64,000 nucleotides of DNA from Bryum argenteum (lineage: Eukaryota > Streptophyta > Bryopsida > Bryales > Bryaceae), in contig CM073326.1 of NCBI GenBank assembly GCA_037043015.1, positions 5,243,845 to 5,307,844 on the forward strand, read 5' to 3'. The position numbers and the translations under genes are program-made. Of this stretch, positions 1-12,800 are shown piece by piece (the first letter of the stretch is position 1; each line of letters starts with the position of its first letter). Below the pieces are notes generated by a model. It was not told the origin of the DNA, searched no databases, and saw only the letters and a list, made by a program, of their open reading frames with translations.

Positions 1-2266
1 TACAAATGAGATTACCCCAGCAAAGCTAACTCCTCCACAAAAGAAGCGTGGACGTCCAAAGGGGTCGAAATACATACCAAAAATCGGACAAGGAGTTCTT
101 ACTCCAAACTCGGAACTTTCCATCAATTTTTTTGATTTATCAATAATTGATCATACAAGATTTGAGCTAACTGAAGCCTTTGCTGCATCCATTGCGTCTT
201 TTATTTCTCAGACAAAGCCTCCCTCACAGAACTCAAAACTTTACAAATTTTGATGAAGAACCAGGAAAAATTGAAGATTGTATGACTCGTCCCGATTTGC
301 TGGAGTGGAAGGTAGCGATTCTCTCGGAAATAAACTCGCTCAACAAACGGCAAGTTTTTCCCGAGATTCCGGTGGAAGAAGTTTTAAAACCCTCCCAAGT
401 TGGACTTCGTTGGTTGTTTACTCGAAAACTTGATGCAAATGGCAAAGTCATCCGATACAAGGCAAGACTTGTGGCACAAGGTTACAACCAACGATATGGT
501 ATTGATTACGAAGACACCTACTCCCCTGTATGGATACTATCACTTTTCATTTTTTTACTTTCATTTGCTTTTGAGCATAATTTACATGCAAAGCAGATGG
601 ACGTGATGAAGGCCTATCTTTATGGCGTAATGGACACTACCATTGATGTCCGTACCTTCGGGGCTCTCCTTTAAAGGAAACTAGGAAAGGCCTTATATTT
701 GGCTATGGATAATGGATTCGAGACTCTCGATTTATGAATCCGCTGAAAGCGAAGATCGCACTGCCATGAAACGGCGTCGATCCCCGGGTGAGTGCCGAGG
801 CGGATGATTTCAAAGGGACTGATCACCCCGATGGAACATCGAAATATAGCGGAACACATTGTATTCGCTTGCGAAAGGCACTTTATGGCCTCAAGCAATC
901 GGGGAAACTATGGTATGACCGTTTTAGGACATATAAAATTGGACATGGTTATGTCAACCATCCGATTTGTCCTTCCCTCTTTGTAAAACACAAGGGTAAC
1001 CGTTTCTCTATCCTAGCTATCTACGTCGACGACATGAATATTTTTGAGCATAAGGAGATGAACTTGGCGGCGGAGGAAACACTCAAAGCAACATTTGAGA
1101 TGACTGACTTAGGCGAAACTCACTTTTGCATCGGCCAACAAATTGAACGAACGCCAAGGGGACTTTTTATGCACCAGACGACGTATACTCGCCGTGTGTT
1201 GGAGCGTTTTTCAATGTTACAAGCTCATCCTCTAAGTACACTAATGGTGGTTTGACATTTGGGGATTCACACCGATCCATTCCGCCCGGCCGACGACGAT
1301 GAAGAAATCCTTGGACCGGAGACGCCATATTTGGCGGTTAATACTCGCCCGGACATCGCATTTGTAGTCGACCTCCTCGCTCGATACAGTAAATCCCCCA
1401 CCGCAAGACATTGGACAGGGGTGAAACATGTGATGAGATACTTAAGGGGGACCGAAGATTATGGACTTCTTTTTACCAAAGAAGAGAAACCAACGGGTCT
1501 TGTTGGATATGCAGATGCGGGATACCTTTCAAATCCACATCGATCAAGATCTCAGACCGGATACGTCTTTCTTTTTAATGGCACCTCAATATCATGGAAA
1601 TCCCAAAAACAAACGATGGTTGCAACTTCTACAAATCTCTCGGAGAGCATTGCCCTTTATGAAGGAGTGAGGGATGCGGTTTGGTTACGCCAGTTAGTTG
1701 GCTTCATTCACAACAAAACCAAGATTTGCAGCAAAAACAACGAAGTCAAACCAATGGTAATCTACGAGGATAATCAGGCGTGTATTGTCCAAATGGAATC
1801 TGCGTACATCAAAACAAATCGAACAAAACATGTAGACGTCAAATATTGGTATGTATACAATCTCCAAGAAATGAAGCAAATAAAAATCACACCAATTGCC
1901 TCGCACGAGAATGTGGCGGACATTTTTACAAAGTCCCTTCCGACGACCAACTCTCGTTGTCATCGAGAAAAACTTGAATTACGTTCGCTACGAGAGTTTA
2001 CCACTTGAGGTAACGATGCACTCTTTTCCTTAATAATCCGACGTTAATATTTTTCCACAGAGTGGTTTTTCTTTTTACCGTTCATTAGGTTTTTAACGAG
2101 GCATCGTTTCAATAACCATTTCTTAAACATGGTACATATTTTACAGTTTTTTTAAAGAATCCTAGTCTCCTCTCATATACGAGTATACGACACGGATTCA
2201 GGGGGACTGTAATGAAATACTATTCACTTAGTATTCACATAGACATAGAACGTAAAACATCAATCC
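1..2266 (+). mobile_element. Ty1/copia LTR retrotransposon remnant, 3' half
   Basis: This is the right-hand part of an old copia-family retroelement that begins outside the window. In order it shows the integrase/RT linker (about 1-240), reverse transcriptase (about 290-1230, with VAQGYNQRYGIDYEDTYSPV and the YVDD active-site box near 1020) and copia-type RNase H (about 1330-1990, with the terminal VADIFTKSLP motif). A polypurine tract (about 2199-2206) is followed at about 2208 by TGTAATGAAAT, the expected start of the 3' LTR. The LTR is interrupted after roughly 58 bp by the next element. The copy is broken in several places and looks old. No left LTR is in view, so its age cannot be measured from LTR divergence here. 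Confidence 0.9.
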
Positions 2267-2586
2267 ACTACTAGGAATCGTCGTATTTATGTCTTGTAAA
2301 AATGACTGTATTTCCAGTCATACGTACCAAAATCGGCCTGCATATGACTGCTGGTTGTTTCGATATCTTTTGTCATTCTGTAGTCATAGGTACCAAGTCA
2401 TGTCTCCCCAATGGTACATATGACTGCGATTTCATCCATCCTCACGTCATCGCCTCCGCTGCCAACGTGGATTCTCACATGGCGGGATTTTCCGACGTGG
2501 AACTCAAGTGGGATTTGGGCAAGGGGGGTAGAAATCCGACATGGAGGCGCGAGAGATGATGTGCCAACTTTTTTCAATATCTTACT

Positions 2587-3140
2587 GTGACTGATTTATG
2601 ACTGTATCCAGTAGTAATGACTACTGACGTGGCTGTCTATGGTTGGTCCAAATATGACGTGGAGGCGGGAATGCTAACGTGTCTAGTTTTTTGTGGGTTC
2701 ATAGTGTGACTGATTTATGACTATAGCTGTTAGGGGTAAGTGCCGATTTATGACTATAGCGTGGCCGTAACTGTTGAGATGGCTGGTACTGGTTGGTCGA
2801 CTTTTGATGTGGAGGCGGGAATGATGACGTGGCTATTTTTTTGGAATTCATAATGTGACTGATTTATGACTGTAGCTTTTAGGCGTGACTGATGATTTAT
2901 GACTATAGGGTGGCCATGACTGCTGACGTGGCCGACTCTGGTTGGTCAAAATCTGATGTGGAGGCAGGAATGATGACATGGCTTGTGTTGTGGAATTCAT
3001 AGTGTAACTGATTTATGACTGTAGTTGTTAGCCGTTACTACTTATTTGTGACTAGAGTGAAGGCATGACTCATGGCGTGGCGGAATGTAGTTCGTCGACA
3101 TACGAAGTAGATGCGCGGAAGATGACGTGGCAAACCCGTG
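2587..3140 (+). repeat. Diverged tandem repeat, period about 149 bp
   Basis: The anchor GTGACTGATTTATGACTGTA (with small changes) starts at about 2587, 2706, 2855 and 3004, giving spacings of 119, 149 and 149 bp. Each unit continues with a second TTTATGACTATAG copy, then TGACGTGGC, GGTTGGTC and GATGTGGAGGCGGGAATGATG. The first, shorter unit lacks the internal second copy. The array forms the left subterminal region of the CACTA-like element. Confidence 0.8.
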
Positions 3141-3321
3141 TCCGATTACGGTTGGTCGAATTGACCAGATTTTTCTTGTTTCTTGTGTCAATTACTAATC
3201 ATTCCCTATATTGATCAAGTCATTTCAAAGTCATATATTCAGGACTAGTGGTTCCGATGCTTGCTGAAAGGTATGAAAACTGGTTCCCTACGAGTCATTC
3301 TTTAGCTATATTTTGGTTCTT

Positions 3322-3392
3322 GCAAGTCATTTCTAAGTCATTTCTATGTGATTTCTAAGTCATTTCTATGTGATTTCTAAGTCGTACTATAG
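3322..3392 (+). repeat. Short tandem repeat, 14-bp unit
   Basis: About five copies of AAGTCATTTCTATG or AAGTCATTTCTA follow one another with few changes. The block lies in the interior of the CACTA-like element. Confidence 0.7.
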
Positions 3393-4595
3393 TATTAAGA
3401 TCAAAACCCTAAAATCTCAGCCCTAGTATGGCGGTGCCGACAACATTAGGGTTTTCAAGACTGCCGAGGTACTATTCTTGAAGATTGAGTGCTGAAATTT
3501 TTTGGTAGGCTTCATTATTGGCATGTGTGTATTCTCTCATCTTTGTTTAAGTGTTAGGTTGCTACAAAACATTACTTTAGGATTTGCAATCACCATTTGC
3601 TTGAACTTCCTACCGCACCTACAAACAAAAACAGAAAAAAGAAAAGGAAGGAGATAGACATACCGTCACAACCATTCTTCTCCACACTCCTTACTTAGAG
3701 ATGGCATCATAAGTTCATAACACCTAAACTCACAAAAAAAACAAAAAAAGATGCATGTCTAATTAGTAATGTTTGTATTTTTCTCTAACTACTATGAATC
3801 AACTACTCTAAACCAAAGGCAATAAGTGTAAGGTAATCAAGAGAAGAGAGGAACTTTAATAAAAAACTCAAGAACAAGAGAGCTTCAGATTAAGAGGAAA
3901 GAGAGTAATCTAAACTTCAAAAACTGGTATAAGAAAAGAGAGGTTGAGAGATGGTGCAGACCATAATATGAAGTGCAGTTAGGGTTAGGGTTTGATAAGT
4001 TTGACCACACTAATTTATGACCATTCTGCCTACACTAATTGTTGTAAATTTCAATTTCACATTATTTGATGAGTCTTATCTCAACCTTACGCTCATGTTG
4101 AAAGACTAATGAAATTTATCACAAGGCCTTATCACAAGGCCTAAATTTGCCATATATTAGCCCCAATGGATAATGATATTTTGAAGAATTGTATTGCCAT
4201 GTCAGCCATATAGGATAAATAAAACAACATTAACTGCAGCAAAATGCAACAAATGACTGAACTATGACTGCCAATTATCAACGTCAAAAAAATATAACAA
4301 ATAGAATAAATGAGGGAAAATAATGAAAAGGCACATCTCATTTAAAAAAACAAGAAGCTGCAGTTATCGACATCAAATGACTGCTCAATGACTACGCCTT
4401 ATACACGTCAGAAAATATATATTGAAAATAATAAATGGCAGAAAAACCGAACTACCACTTTGGCTTCTAAAAAACATATAACTCAAGTCTTCAACAACAT
4501 ATGACTACAAAATGAGTAAATGACACTAAATTTTCCACATCAACTATTTTTTTTAAATAGAGAAACTAAATAGAAAAAAATAAGCTACGTCAGAT

Positions 4596-4598
<3 letters not shown>

Positions 4599-4636
<38 letters not shown>
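4599..4636 (+). repeat. Poly-A tract of about 38 bp
   Basis: An uninterrupted run of A lies inside the CACTA-like region. No coding remnant precedes it, so it is better read as a simple repeat than as a retroposon tail. Confidence 0.9.
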
Positions 4637-4638
<2 letters not shown>

Positions 4639-4839
4639 GCAGTAATCAACATGAAATGACAACAAAATGTCTTTGCATTATCCATGTCAGCACTCATTTA
4701 CAACAAAAATAAAATAGGTAAAAAACAAACGTGCCACATGGGATCCTTTAGAAATACTAACTGGAGTTCTTCACAATAGATGACTACTGAATGACTTTCC
4801 AATGTTCACGTCAGCCAAACATGTAAAAGATACGTCGGA

Positions 4840-7800
4840 TTGGGGGAAAAGTAACCGGGGATTTAATTTTCAAAATGCATGTATTGGACATAAACAGTTA
4901 GTATCTTGTGATTATTGTTTAATGTCTTGATCTATTTTCAGGAAATTAAAGTCGAATGTACGAGCGATGCTTTCGAACAGAGTAAAGACCTCTTATTGGC
5001 ATCAATCGATTGCCGCTTCCTTAACTTGGAATTTTGAGGGTGAGCGTAACATGACAATGAGGTATTGTTAGTTAGATCAAGTTAGATTTTTTTTTGGTAA
5101 AAATTTAATCTAACAACACAAATAAATGCAGGTATGACATAAATCACCTGATAAGAGCAGGTATTGATCAACAACATGAATCAAATTGAGTACGTACCGG
5201 CTTGTCTGGCACGTCAGAGTGAGTTTCATATCCGGATATTTACTAAAAAGATACCCGAATAATAGATTGTTGTTTCAGATTGATTGGATTTATCTTTGAG
5301 TTTTTTTTTTTTTTTTGATAGATTGATTGATTAACTTGCATAAACTGAGATAAAGTAAACCCGACTTACTAGGTGGATTTGTCGTAATAAAAACAATGAA
5401 TCCATCATGTATCAAAAGTAGTTTTCTACTAATGTAAGTCATAAAAGAGTCAAGGAACTTTTGTGGAATATAATCCTGAAACTAAGCAGAAACTTGATCA
5501 TATTGTTCATTTTATTATCCTAAGGATTGTAGCTAATGATCAAGAATCATATTGCTCTCTAATCAAGGAAAAAAAATATGAATGTGTTTAATTCTTTTAA
5601 TATTAAGATTGATATAAGGAATTAAATCATTTTTACGAAAGAATAATATGATTAGTACAAGACTGAACGTGTGTTTGGATTGCACTAAGAATTTAGCAAT
5701 TTGTTCGCAATAGAGGAGAAATATTGTCTAAACGAGCACAAAATCTTGCGGGACAGCGGGAGAAGCTTTTCGCAAATGTAAATCGTTTTGGCGCTTTATA
5801 AGTCTTGTAGGCTAACGCTATGTAGGCGAGAGCTGAGAATGGGAGGGTGAAGGTTGAGGGAGTGGGAGTGTACATTGAGGTTAAAAGGCGCACGTTGAGG
5901 CTGAGTTTAGAAAATTTGAACTATTTTTGTTCGATTATCCAACTCTTTAGTGTTTAATATCTAAAATACTTATATGAAACATTCAAGCAGTTTTTGGCTA
6001 CGTATGAAGTTAAATCAACTATGTGTGAATATCTATACAATTGTGTAGAGTTTGATACATTTAATACATCTTATAAACATTGTAAATATGCATTTTAAAA
6101 GCTGAATTGTAACCTTGCAGCCCTCATGCTTATTGTATTAGCTCTTTGATAATACTTATGAGCTCTTGATGCGCGAGACTATTTGTAAATTTAACTTTCT
6201 TAAAATATAACTTGTTGTAAAAATAATCACAAACAAATAAAATGATCCAAATATTAAGATGTATAACTCAACATTGTGAAGAAAATTAGAATAAACAATT
6301 GTAATTGCTAATTTGCTATCAAGTGAGAGGAATTGGTTATTACATGAGCTGCAAGTTTATGGATTAAGCAATAATTCATTTGCAATGTAAATATTACTAA
6401 TTCAACGAATAACTTTAACGTGATGTAATCAAAAATTTCACATAAGATTTAATCTTATGTAAGAAGAAGTTAAAATTCTTATGAAAAGAAAAATTAAATC
6501 AATTCATAATTTGTCCATATTTTTTTATATTAGAAAATCATTCATTTTAAACCAAATTCTATAATATTATGTTTTTTAAATTTTAATTTATTCTTTAATT
6601 ACTACTTGTCACTGTTTCCATACAAAATAAAAGTGTGCGCCCCTTATCAACAAACTACATTTAACAATTTTGAATATTTGTTCCCAACTTCTTATAAGAA
6701 GTTATCTACTCTCAGAAAAGAACATTGAAATGACTATGAATTGTGTACACCTACAACTATTTATCAACTTTTATGTTTTAAAGTACAGATAATTCTGACG
6801 ATTATTTGGTTAACATATTTATGTAAATTTACATTTTATACCTTTTTGAAATTTAAGAATTAAAAAAATTCTATAAGATGTAAATTATGAAGTTGTTGCA
6901 GCAGGAAGGCAATGCCACAATACAACACGATATAGGAGTTGCAAACAGGGCCAACTGAGAATGACAGTTCCATGTTCAAATGCCATGTCAAAGCAATGGA
7001 GAGGAACTACTTTTGATTTGATGTAGAAGAAGACTATTTAATTTAGAGTATGCAGAGTTGACACGGCCGTATTTGTGGATTATTGATTATCGGCGTGGCG
7101 GTGCAAGGCATATCAATCGTCATTGAGAAGATGACGACTTCATTAGAGTGTTTGCACAGTTAGCCTTATGGATGACGGCCGCCGAACGATGGAATGTCAT
7201 TTTCCTGTTACCACCGGCTGTGTTCGCCATCTAGGGATTGATTACAAAGCTCAAACTTCCGGAGGGTTGTTTTCATCGACGTGGATGTTGAGCATTTGGT
7301 CAGACCTCGGTTAATCATCATCTGAATTTTAGAAATGAAGGGCGGTTATAGCAGGCAGTTGAACCAATAGGTGATATCATTATTTGCTTCTAACACCCAA
7401 TTGGAGCACCTACTGAGCAAAACTTTGTTACTGGGCGCCGCCGACTTCCTCATTTACATGACGATAAGCGTGGTGAAGCACAAGAAGCTTCTATCGAGAG
7501 ACAGAGAGATCTCCAATCGAGTTATCAAGACTTGTGATTTTGTACTCGCCTCGAATTTAGGGTTTGGTGGCATGTAACATATGAACTGCAATTCCGACTA
7601 TCCTGCATTCGATTTTCCAGGGATCCGATATCATTGTCATTAACAATTGTAACGAGAAAGTTTCGATCTTGTACAATGAGTCGTCCAACAATTTCAAGGG
7701 CCATTTGTTGATGTCTGACAACATATGTGAAACGGACAGTCCTCCTGGCGACGTGGATGCTACTGAAAATACGATTCCAGTACCGAGTGATGGTGACGAT

Positions 7801-8074
7801 GGTGTGGATTTCTACACCTAGTTCAATGAGAGATTGTCACGCGAATATAAGACGGACAAATCCACACCTGACCGTCGCTTACACGACACGCAGCAAAGCA
7901 GTGAAGCAGAAGAAAAAAAAAAATTAGGACGAAGATGGAGAGGAAGATGAACTGTTCAATGACAATAATAAGTGTCTCTCTCTTCAAAGTTCCGACTCCA
8001 AATTCTTTAATTAGAAAGATAAGAAAAGTAATTTAGAAATTGCAAGAGAAAATTAGAATAATAGTGGAGATCCA
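4840..8074. other. AT-rich gene-free stretch
   Basis: I see no supported gene here. Open frames are short (under 85 codons) and match nothing I recognise. The part from about 6900 to 7960 is less AT-rich and holds broken acidic and charged frames (around 7727-7990) that could be a decayed upstream part of the hAT fossil that follows. That link is only a guess. Confidence 0.6.
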
Positions 8075-8612
8075 ATGTTTCATTGTATAAAATTTAACTT
8101 TGAAGAAGTAATGGTCTTTTGTAAAATCTGTAAGAAGCATGGAGGAAGGAATGTTTTTGCTAAGGCAAGCTCTATCAATATAAAAGTTTCTACATTTCAA
8201 TATCATGAGAAAACAGAAAAACATAAAGATTATGTATGGGTTAACCAGAAAGGGTGAAAACTGTAGAAAAAACTGTAGCAGCAAGCAGTAGAGCTTATGA
8301 TGAAGATGTTTTGTCTCTTTTTAAGGCTACATACTTTTTATGTAAGGAAACAATTAGTTATTTTAAGTTTCCATCTTTGTGTGATATGCTTGTTTTAGTG
8401 AATTCAAACATAACCACTAAGTTGTACCATGATGTAAAAGCATTTGCAAAATTGTTTTTTTGTACATCTAAGGTTTTGTAAAAAAAAATTTAGATAGAGT
8501 TCGTAATTCAAAGTTTTTTGGAATTATGATTGATGAGTCTACAGATGTGAGTGTTACTGGTCACATTATAGTGGTTAGATGTTTTATTGAAGATAATTGC
8601 CTTCCGTTTTAA
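8075..8612 (+). pseudogene. hAT-type transposase fragment (TTF zinc finger plus DUF4371-like)
   Basis: Three successive frames match one protein type. The first (8075-8257) has a TTF-like zinc finger: FCKICKKHGG, then STFQYHEKTEKHKDY with its HxxxxxH pair. The second (about 8257-8481) carries ASSRAYDEDVLSLFKATYFL and ISYFKFPSLCDML. The third (about 8483-8612) reads SKFFGIMIDESTDVSVTGHI. This order is that of zinc-finger hAT transposases with a DUF4371 region (the ZNF862/C17orf113-like group). Two frame changes and stop codons show it is dead. The catalytic C-terminal half and the hAT dimerisation region are not seen. It could instead be a domesticated relative that later decayed. Confidence 0.75.
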
Positions 8613-9845
8613 TTTGCAAACTACACTGATCTGACAGACGAGGGTATCATGCTCACACCTGGAATTATCTCCATGTATGGGCCTGAGCACTTTGTGGAGT
8701 GTGGTTGGTATTTGGATTGCCTTCATAATAGATGCCCAAGTTGTGAGGTGGAATTTCGAAGCAATGTTGATCCTGCATTTCTTCAAAAAGAAGTGGTAGA
8801 TTTACGACGGTGAAGAGACAGTTGCAGCAGTGAAAGAGAAGAAGTCACGGACATGTAAACGCAAGAAAGAATCAGCCACCGAACTCAGTGTTCTAGTAGT
8901 TCCAACAACTCACCCTACTTCTCTCTCAACTGAAGTAACACAGACTCTAGCAGGCCTCTCTACAACCACTAAAGCTTTGCAGATTGAAGAATGACCAATT
9001 GAGAATGATTATATCGCATCACCGGTGACAGCGTTTGTATCTTTGTAGCGGCGTGCGAGACGGTTTAGGGATGATGACGAGGAAACGAACGAAGATTGTG
9101 CGGACATCTCTGCTGTAAGGCTAATATTTGTGCCACCTCCAACCTACGTTGAGTCAGAGAGCATTCGAAAACAATCAAGACATGACCACCAAGATTCTAC
9201 TGTTCCACAAATTCGACACATCTCTTCTTCACTTCTTCGAATAATGGTAGATCCTAATCCAACACATTCCAAAAGTACCTCAAAGTGTTTCATTCTCAAT
9301 AACTCATTTCTTAGATGGATGGAGTTAAGACGCTTGAACAAACCGTGGCCACAAGATTATATAGCTATGAAGGCATTTCTTGCCCATATAATTTCTAATT
9401 TATATTTTGGGCATGGAAATCCATTTCTTTGTTGTTGTATTAATATTAATTGGTTAATTTCAGGTTGTGCAAGGGAGGTGCCTTCATTTAGATGATAAAC
9501 TTATGGTTGCAAATAACGATCCTATTATGGCGGTTGATCTAATCATCGCCGATTATCCTGACGGTATGAGTGTCTCAGGAGTTTCTGACACGCCACACGT
9601 TGTGCCAAACTAGAACGAGCAGAATATATCGTTTTTAATGTGTATCATGCAGTTCTTCACGAAGTTTCTTCATGATGTCAATGTTATGCTTATATTCTAC
9701 CAGAATTCAACGACAATAAAAAAAGACATTATGTCATTCTTCAAACCTTTCAAGCTCAAGATCTTCGATGATTCGAATGTCTTCCGGATTCTCCCCTTGC
9801 CGATCACAATTTCCTTTAAAGACTGTGAGCACCAAATTCACTAAT
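8613..9845 (+). pseudogene. Decayed reading frames, unrecognised
   Basis: Several open stretches follow the hAT fossil: about 8630-8810 (FVECGWYLDCLHNRCPSCEV, cysteine-rich), about 8840-8990 (Lys/Arg-rich then Ser/Thr-rich), 9130-9495 (contains FILNNSFLRWMELRRLNKPW) and 9638-9844. They are broken by stops and frame changes. I do not recognise the family. They may be the rest of one mobile element or an old host gene. Confidence 0.3.
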
Positions 9846-12800
9846 ATTTATTTTTCATTTTCTGTGAACCGCTGAAATGGTTCACGCTTGTTCGAAACGC
9901 TATTTACAAGCGCTAGTATAATATTTTTACGTTCAAAATCCCAATTGGGGCATTTAGGCTAATTCCTTTGGTTTCCGGAATTTCTAGGATATTTGGAGGG
10001 GTCTACTTAGATGGCCCGGTGGTTGTTATTCTATTCTAAATTAGTAATATTAAATTGCGTCAAAGTTTCATGACATGTTTTAGTTATGTTTTACTACTTT
10101 ATCATTATTCATAAATTGCTCAAGTTCCCCCCTAACTAATAAGCTAGGGAATTGGTAAAACTTTACAGATGAACTGCCGGATGAACAAGTTTCATCCGTG
10201 CGGAATGGATGAAAATTACTCCATCCAAGTCTCCAACTAGGGAGAGAGGGTGAGAGTTAGGGTTAGAAGTTGGTGTGTGGAGAGGTGTGTGTGTGTGGAA
10301 GGTTTTTTGGGAGATTTAAGATCTAGATCTTGTTTTTGAGGGCCGTTTTTGAATCTTCTTGCTTGTGGTTTTTGTAGCAATCGGTTTTAGATCTAGTTTG
10401 GTGTGCATGTTTTGTTAAAAAGGGGTTGTTGATGAAGGAGAAACCTAGGGGTTTGGAAAGAGGAATGTGTGTGTGTTCTTGGGTAGGTAGAAGGGTCAAG
10501 GCGAAGGCGTGGTGGCGTTGGAGTGAAGGAGGGTCGGCTGTAGCGGCAGATTCGAAGGCCGACTTTGAAGGGCGACAATTCGAGATCTACGAAGATTGGA
10601 GAAACGAGCCTTGGTGATTTGGAAGCGTCTCCAAGCCCTCTTTCCAGCAATACTAAGCTCGACCTCAACAGATCAAGGATGGAGGTGTGGTGGCAGCTGG
10701 AGTGAAGGAGGGTCCAGCAGTGGTCGGAGACAACGTGAAGGGAGCCCATCCCTTCTCAATTCCTTGATATTTGTATTTTTTGCAATTGGTTTGGTGTGTG
10801 TGGTTAGACTCATATCATTACTTTAAAATTCGGTGGCTCTAGTCACCCAAAAACATTGTGTAATTTGCATTGATTTACTTGTTTGAATTTGTTTGTTAGT
10901 GTTTAGTATTGCAATTCTAGTTTTCATGTGCTAAACTGGTGCTGTAGTGCTTTGAATGGATGCAATTTGGGGGTTTTTGTTTGTTATTTGGCTCATTTGA
11001 TCCCCATAATTGAGCCGAAGGCCCTAGTGGTTAATTGAAGGCAATTTGAGCCTCCCAATCTTACAATTGGTGGATTTTGACCCTTAATTCACTGATGGTC
11101 CTACTTAACTGATTGAAATTTGAATCTATTGGCATGTTTTTGCTCTTCTTAATTTATTTTGAATGTTTTGATTTTTGATCTACTGCTGAAATTGTATGAT
11201 TGCATGTATCATTGAGGATGCTTGAGTGTTTGTATCCCTTAGTTGTTTGAATTGTTCTTGCATGCTTGCAATTAGAAAAAACGGGTGACCCATTGCTTGG
11301 AAGGCCAAATTGTGTTGCACTCCACCCCCACGGCCCAACCTTGAGGCTTAAAAACCGGTTCACCAGGATTTGGACTCACATTTTCATTTCAATATGAAGT
11401 TCTAATTCTTATTTTCATTTATATTTTTCTACATTTCTTATTTTGTTTCTAACACTACTAGTTTTCTTGGGACCAACATATTCAAGGCAATTCTACTTGT
11501 TTGTTCACTTGACGGGAAAGTTACAAGGCAGCCACTTCCACTCCTAATCAACTCTGACCTGTATGTCTCCATATGTGGACCTTGAGAACAATGAAATATT
11601 TTACAATCTTCAGTCCGAAGAGAGCATTATTTGCAGGAAATCTGATGGCAAATCTTAACATGGAACAAAATAGAAATTTGTGCTGCTTCTAAAAACAATA
11701 ATCCATGACATTTGTTCAGCAAATAGCATGATAGTAGATTTCAAGGCTGGAGTAGGTAATTCCTGCACTCCATATACTGTAAATAACTTCTCTTATTCTC
11801 TGGAAGGTACCTTTTTAAGCTAATGATTCATATGGCAAATGCTTCGAGTTCAGCAGCGATGACCTTGAATCAAAATATTTTAGCAATGGAGAGTGATTCG
11901 AAGTTTTTTGATAAGATATTTGTACCACTCCAGTAATAACTACCTCAGACATTAGGTTCACCTGAACCTTATCGAGGAGCAATGAAGACTGCAGACATGG
12001 ATGAATACCCGATTGCCGACGCTCCCTATGAATCCTTCTGTAAGTAAGTTATTTTTGAGTTATTTAAATTGAACTTCTATATGATTCAAGTATTAAACAC
12101 TACTTTCATGGCATTTGCAGTTGAGTGAGTTCCCAAAGAACTATGAGGGCTCTCGGTATATTGATTCAAGTCCTTCTCTTATGTATCGACTTCCATGTTA
12201 TCCACAGTTAATGGCTCATGTCTCTTCTACTCTCACATCAGACTCTAGTGATGAAATATCTCCACCACCACGTTTTGATTGCAGAGTTAGGCAGTATTTC
12301 GACCTCAATGTTAGAGCGTCTGATTTAAACATTCTTTAGAATATTTTGCCTCCGCGACCCTTACTTTTCCCTTTGTTTTATTCTTCTTAACTTGTGGTTT
12401 CATAATTGCATTTGTTCAGAAACTCAAACTATTTCAAGTCGTTAAAATGTTACGATGTCATCGTACTCGTAGAAAAAATCATTGAGAAAATTGTTATGAA
12501 TCTTGTCCGCTATACTGACTCTACGAACTAATGACGCATTGCATCTGCCTCTAATGATATGATCGCGATAACACAACCATATGATATTTCTCAACATTGT
12601 TTTGTATGAATTTAATGCAATCTACATCAAATTATATAATCACAGCTATTAGAAGTCTTTCATACAACTGTCATTTCAGACCATAATTCTTCATCGGAAA
12701 ATTTGAAATTATTTAAGTGATAAATATAGTCCATTGTCTTTAATTTTCATTGCATGATATAATTATAAGAATCTTAGAAGTGATTAGGTAATATTAACCC

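Larger units (their letters stand above)
2266..4830. mobile_element. CACTA-like non-autonomous element with subterminal repeats
   Basis: The left end reads CACTACTAGGAATCG, a CACTA/EnSpm-type terminus, placed inside the copia 3' LTR. From about 2300 to 3150 the sequence is full of TATGACTG and TGACGTGG motifs. From about 4190 to 4820 the same motifs recur, partly in reverse orientation as CCAYGTCAGC and AATGACTAC. Repeats near both ends, in direct and inverted orientation, are typical of CACTA elements. No transposase frame is present, so it would be non-autonomous. I could not find a matching right terminus (TTCCTAGTAGTG), so the right edge is approximate and the element may be truncated. 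Confidence 0.5.

Noticed and set aside
3975-3994. Telomere-like GTTAGGGTTAGGGTTTGAT
   Set aside because: Only two to three degenerate units; too short to be an interstitial telomere tract. The same holds for GTTAGGGTTAGAAG near 10256.
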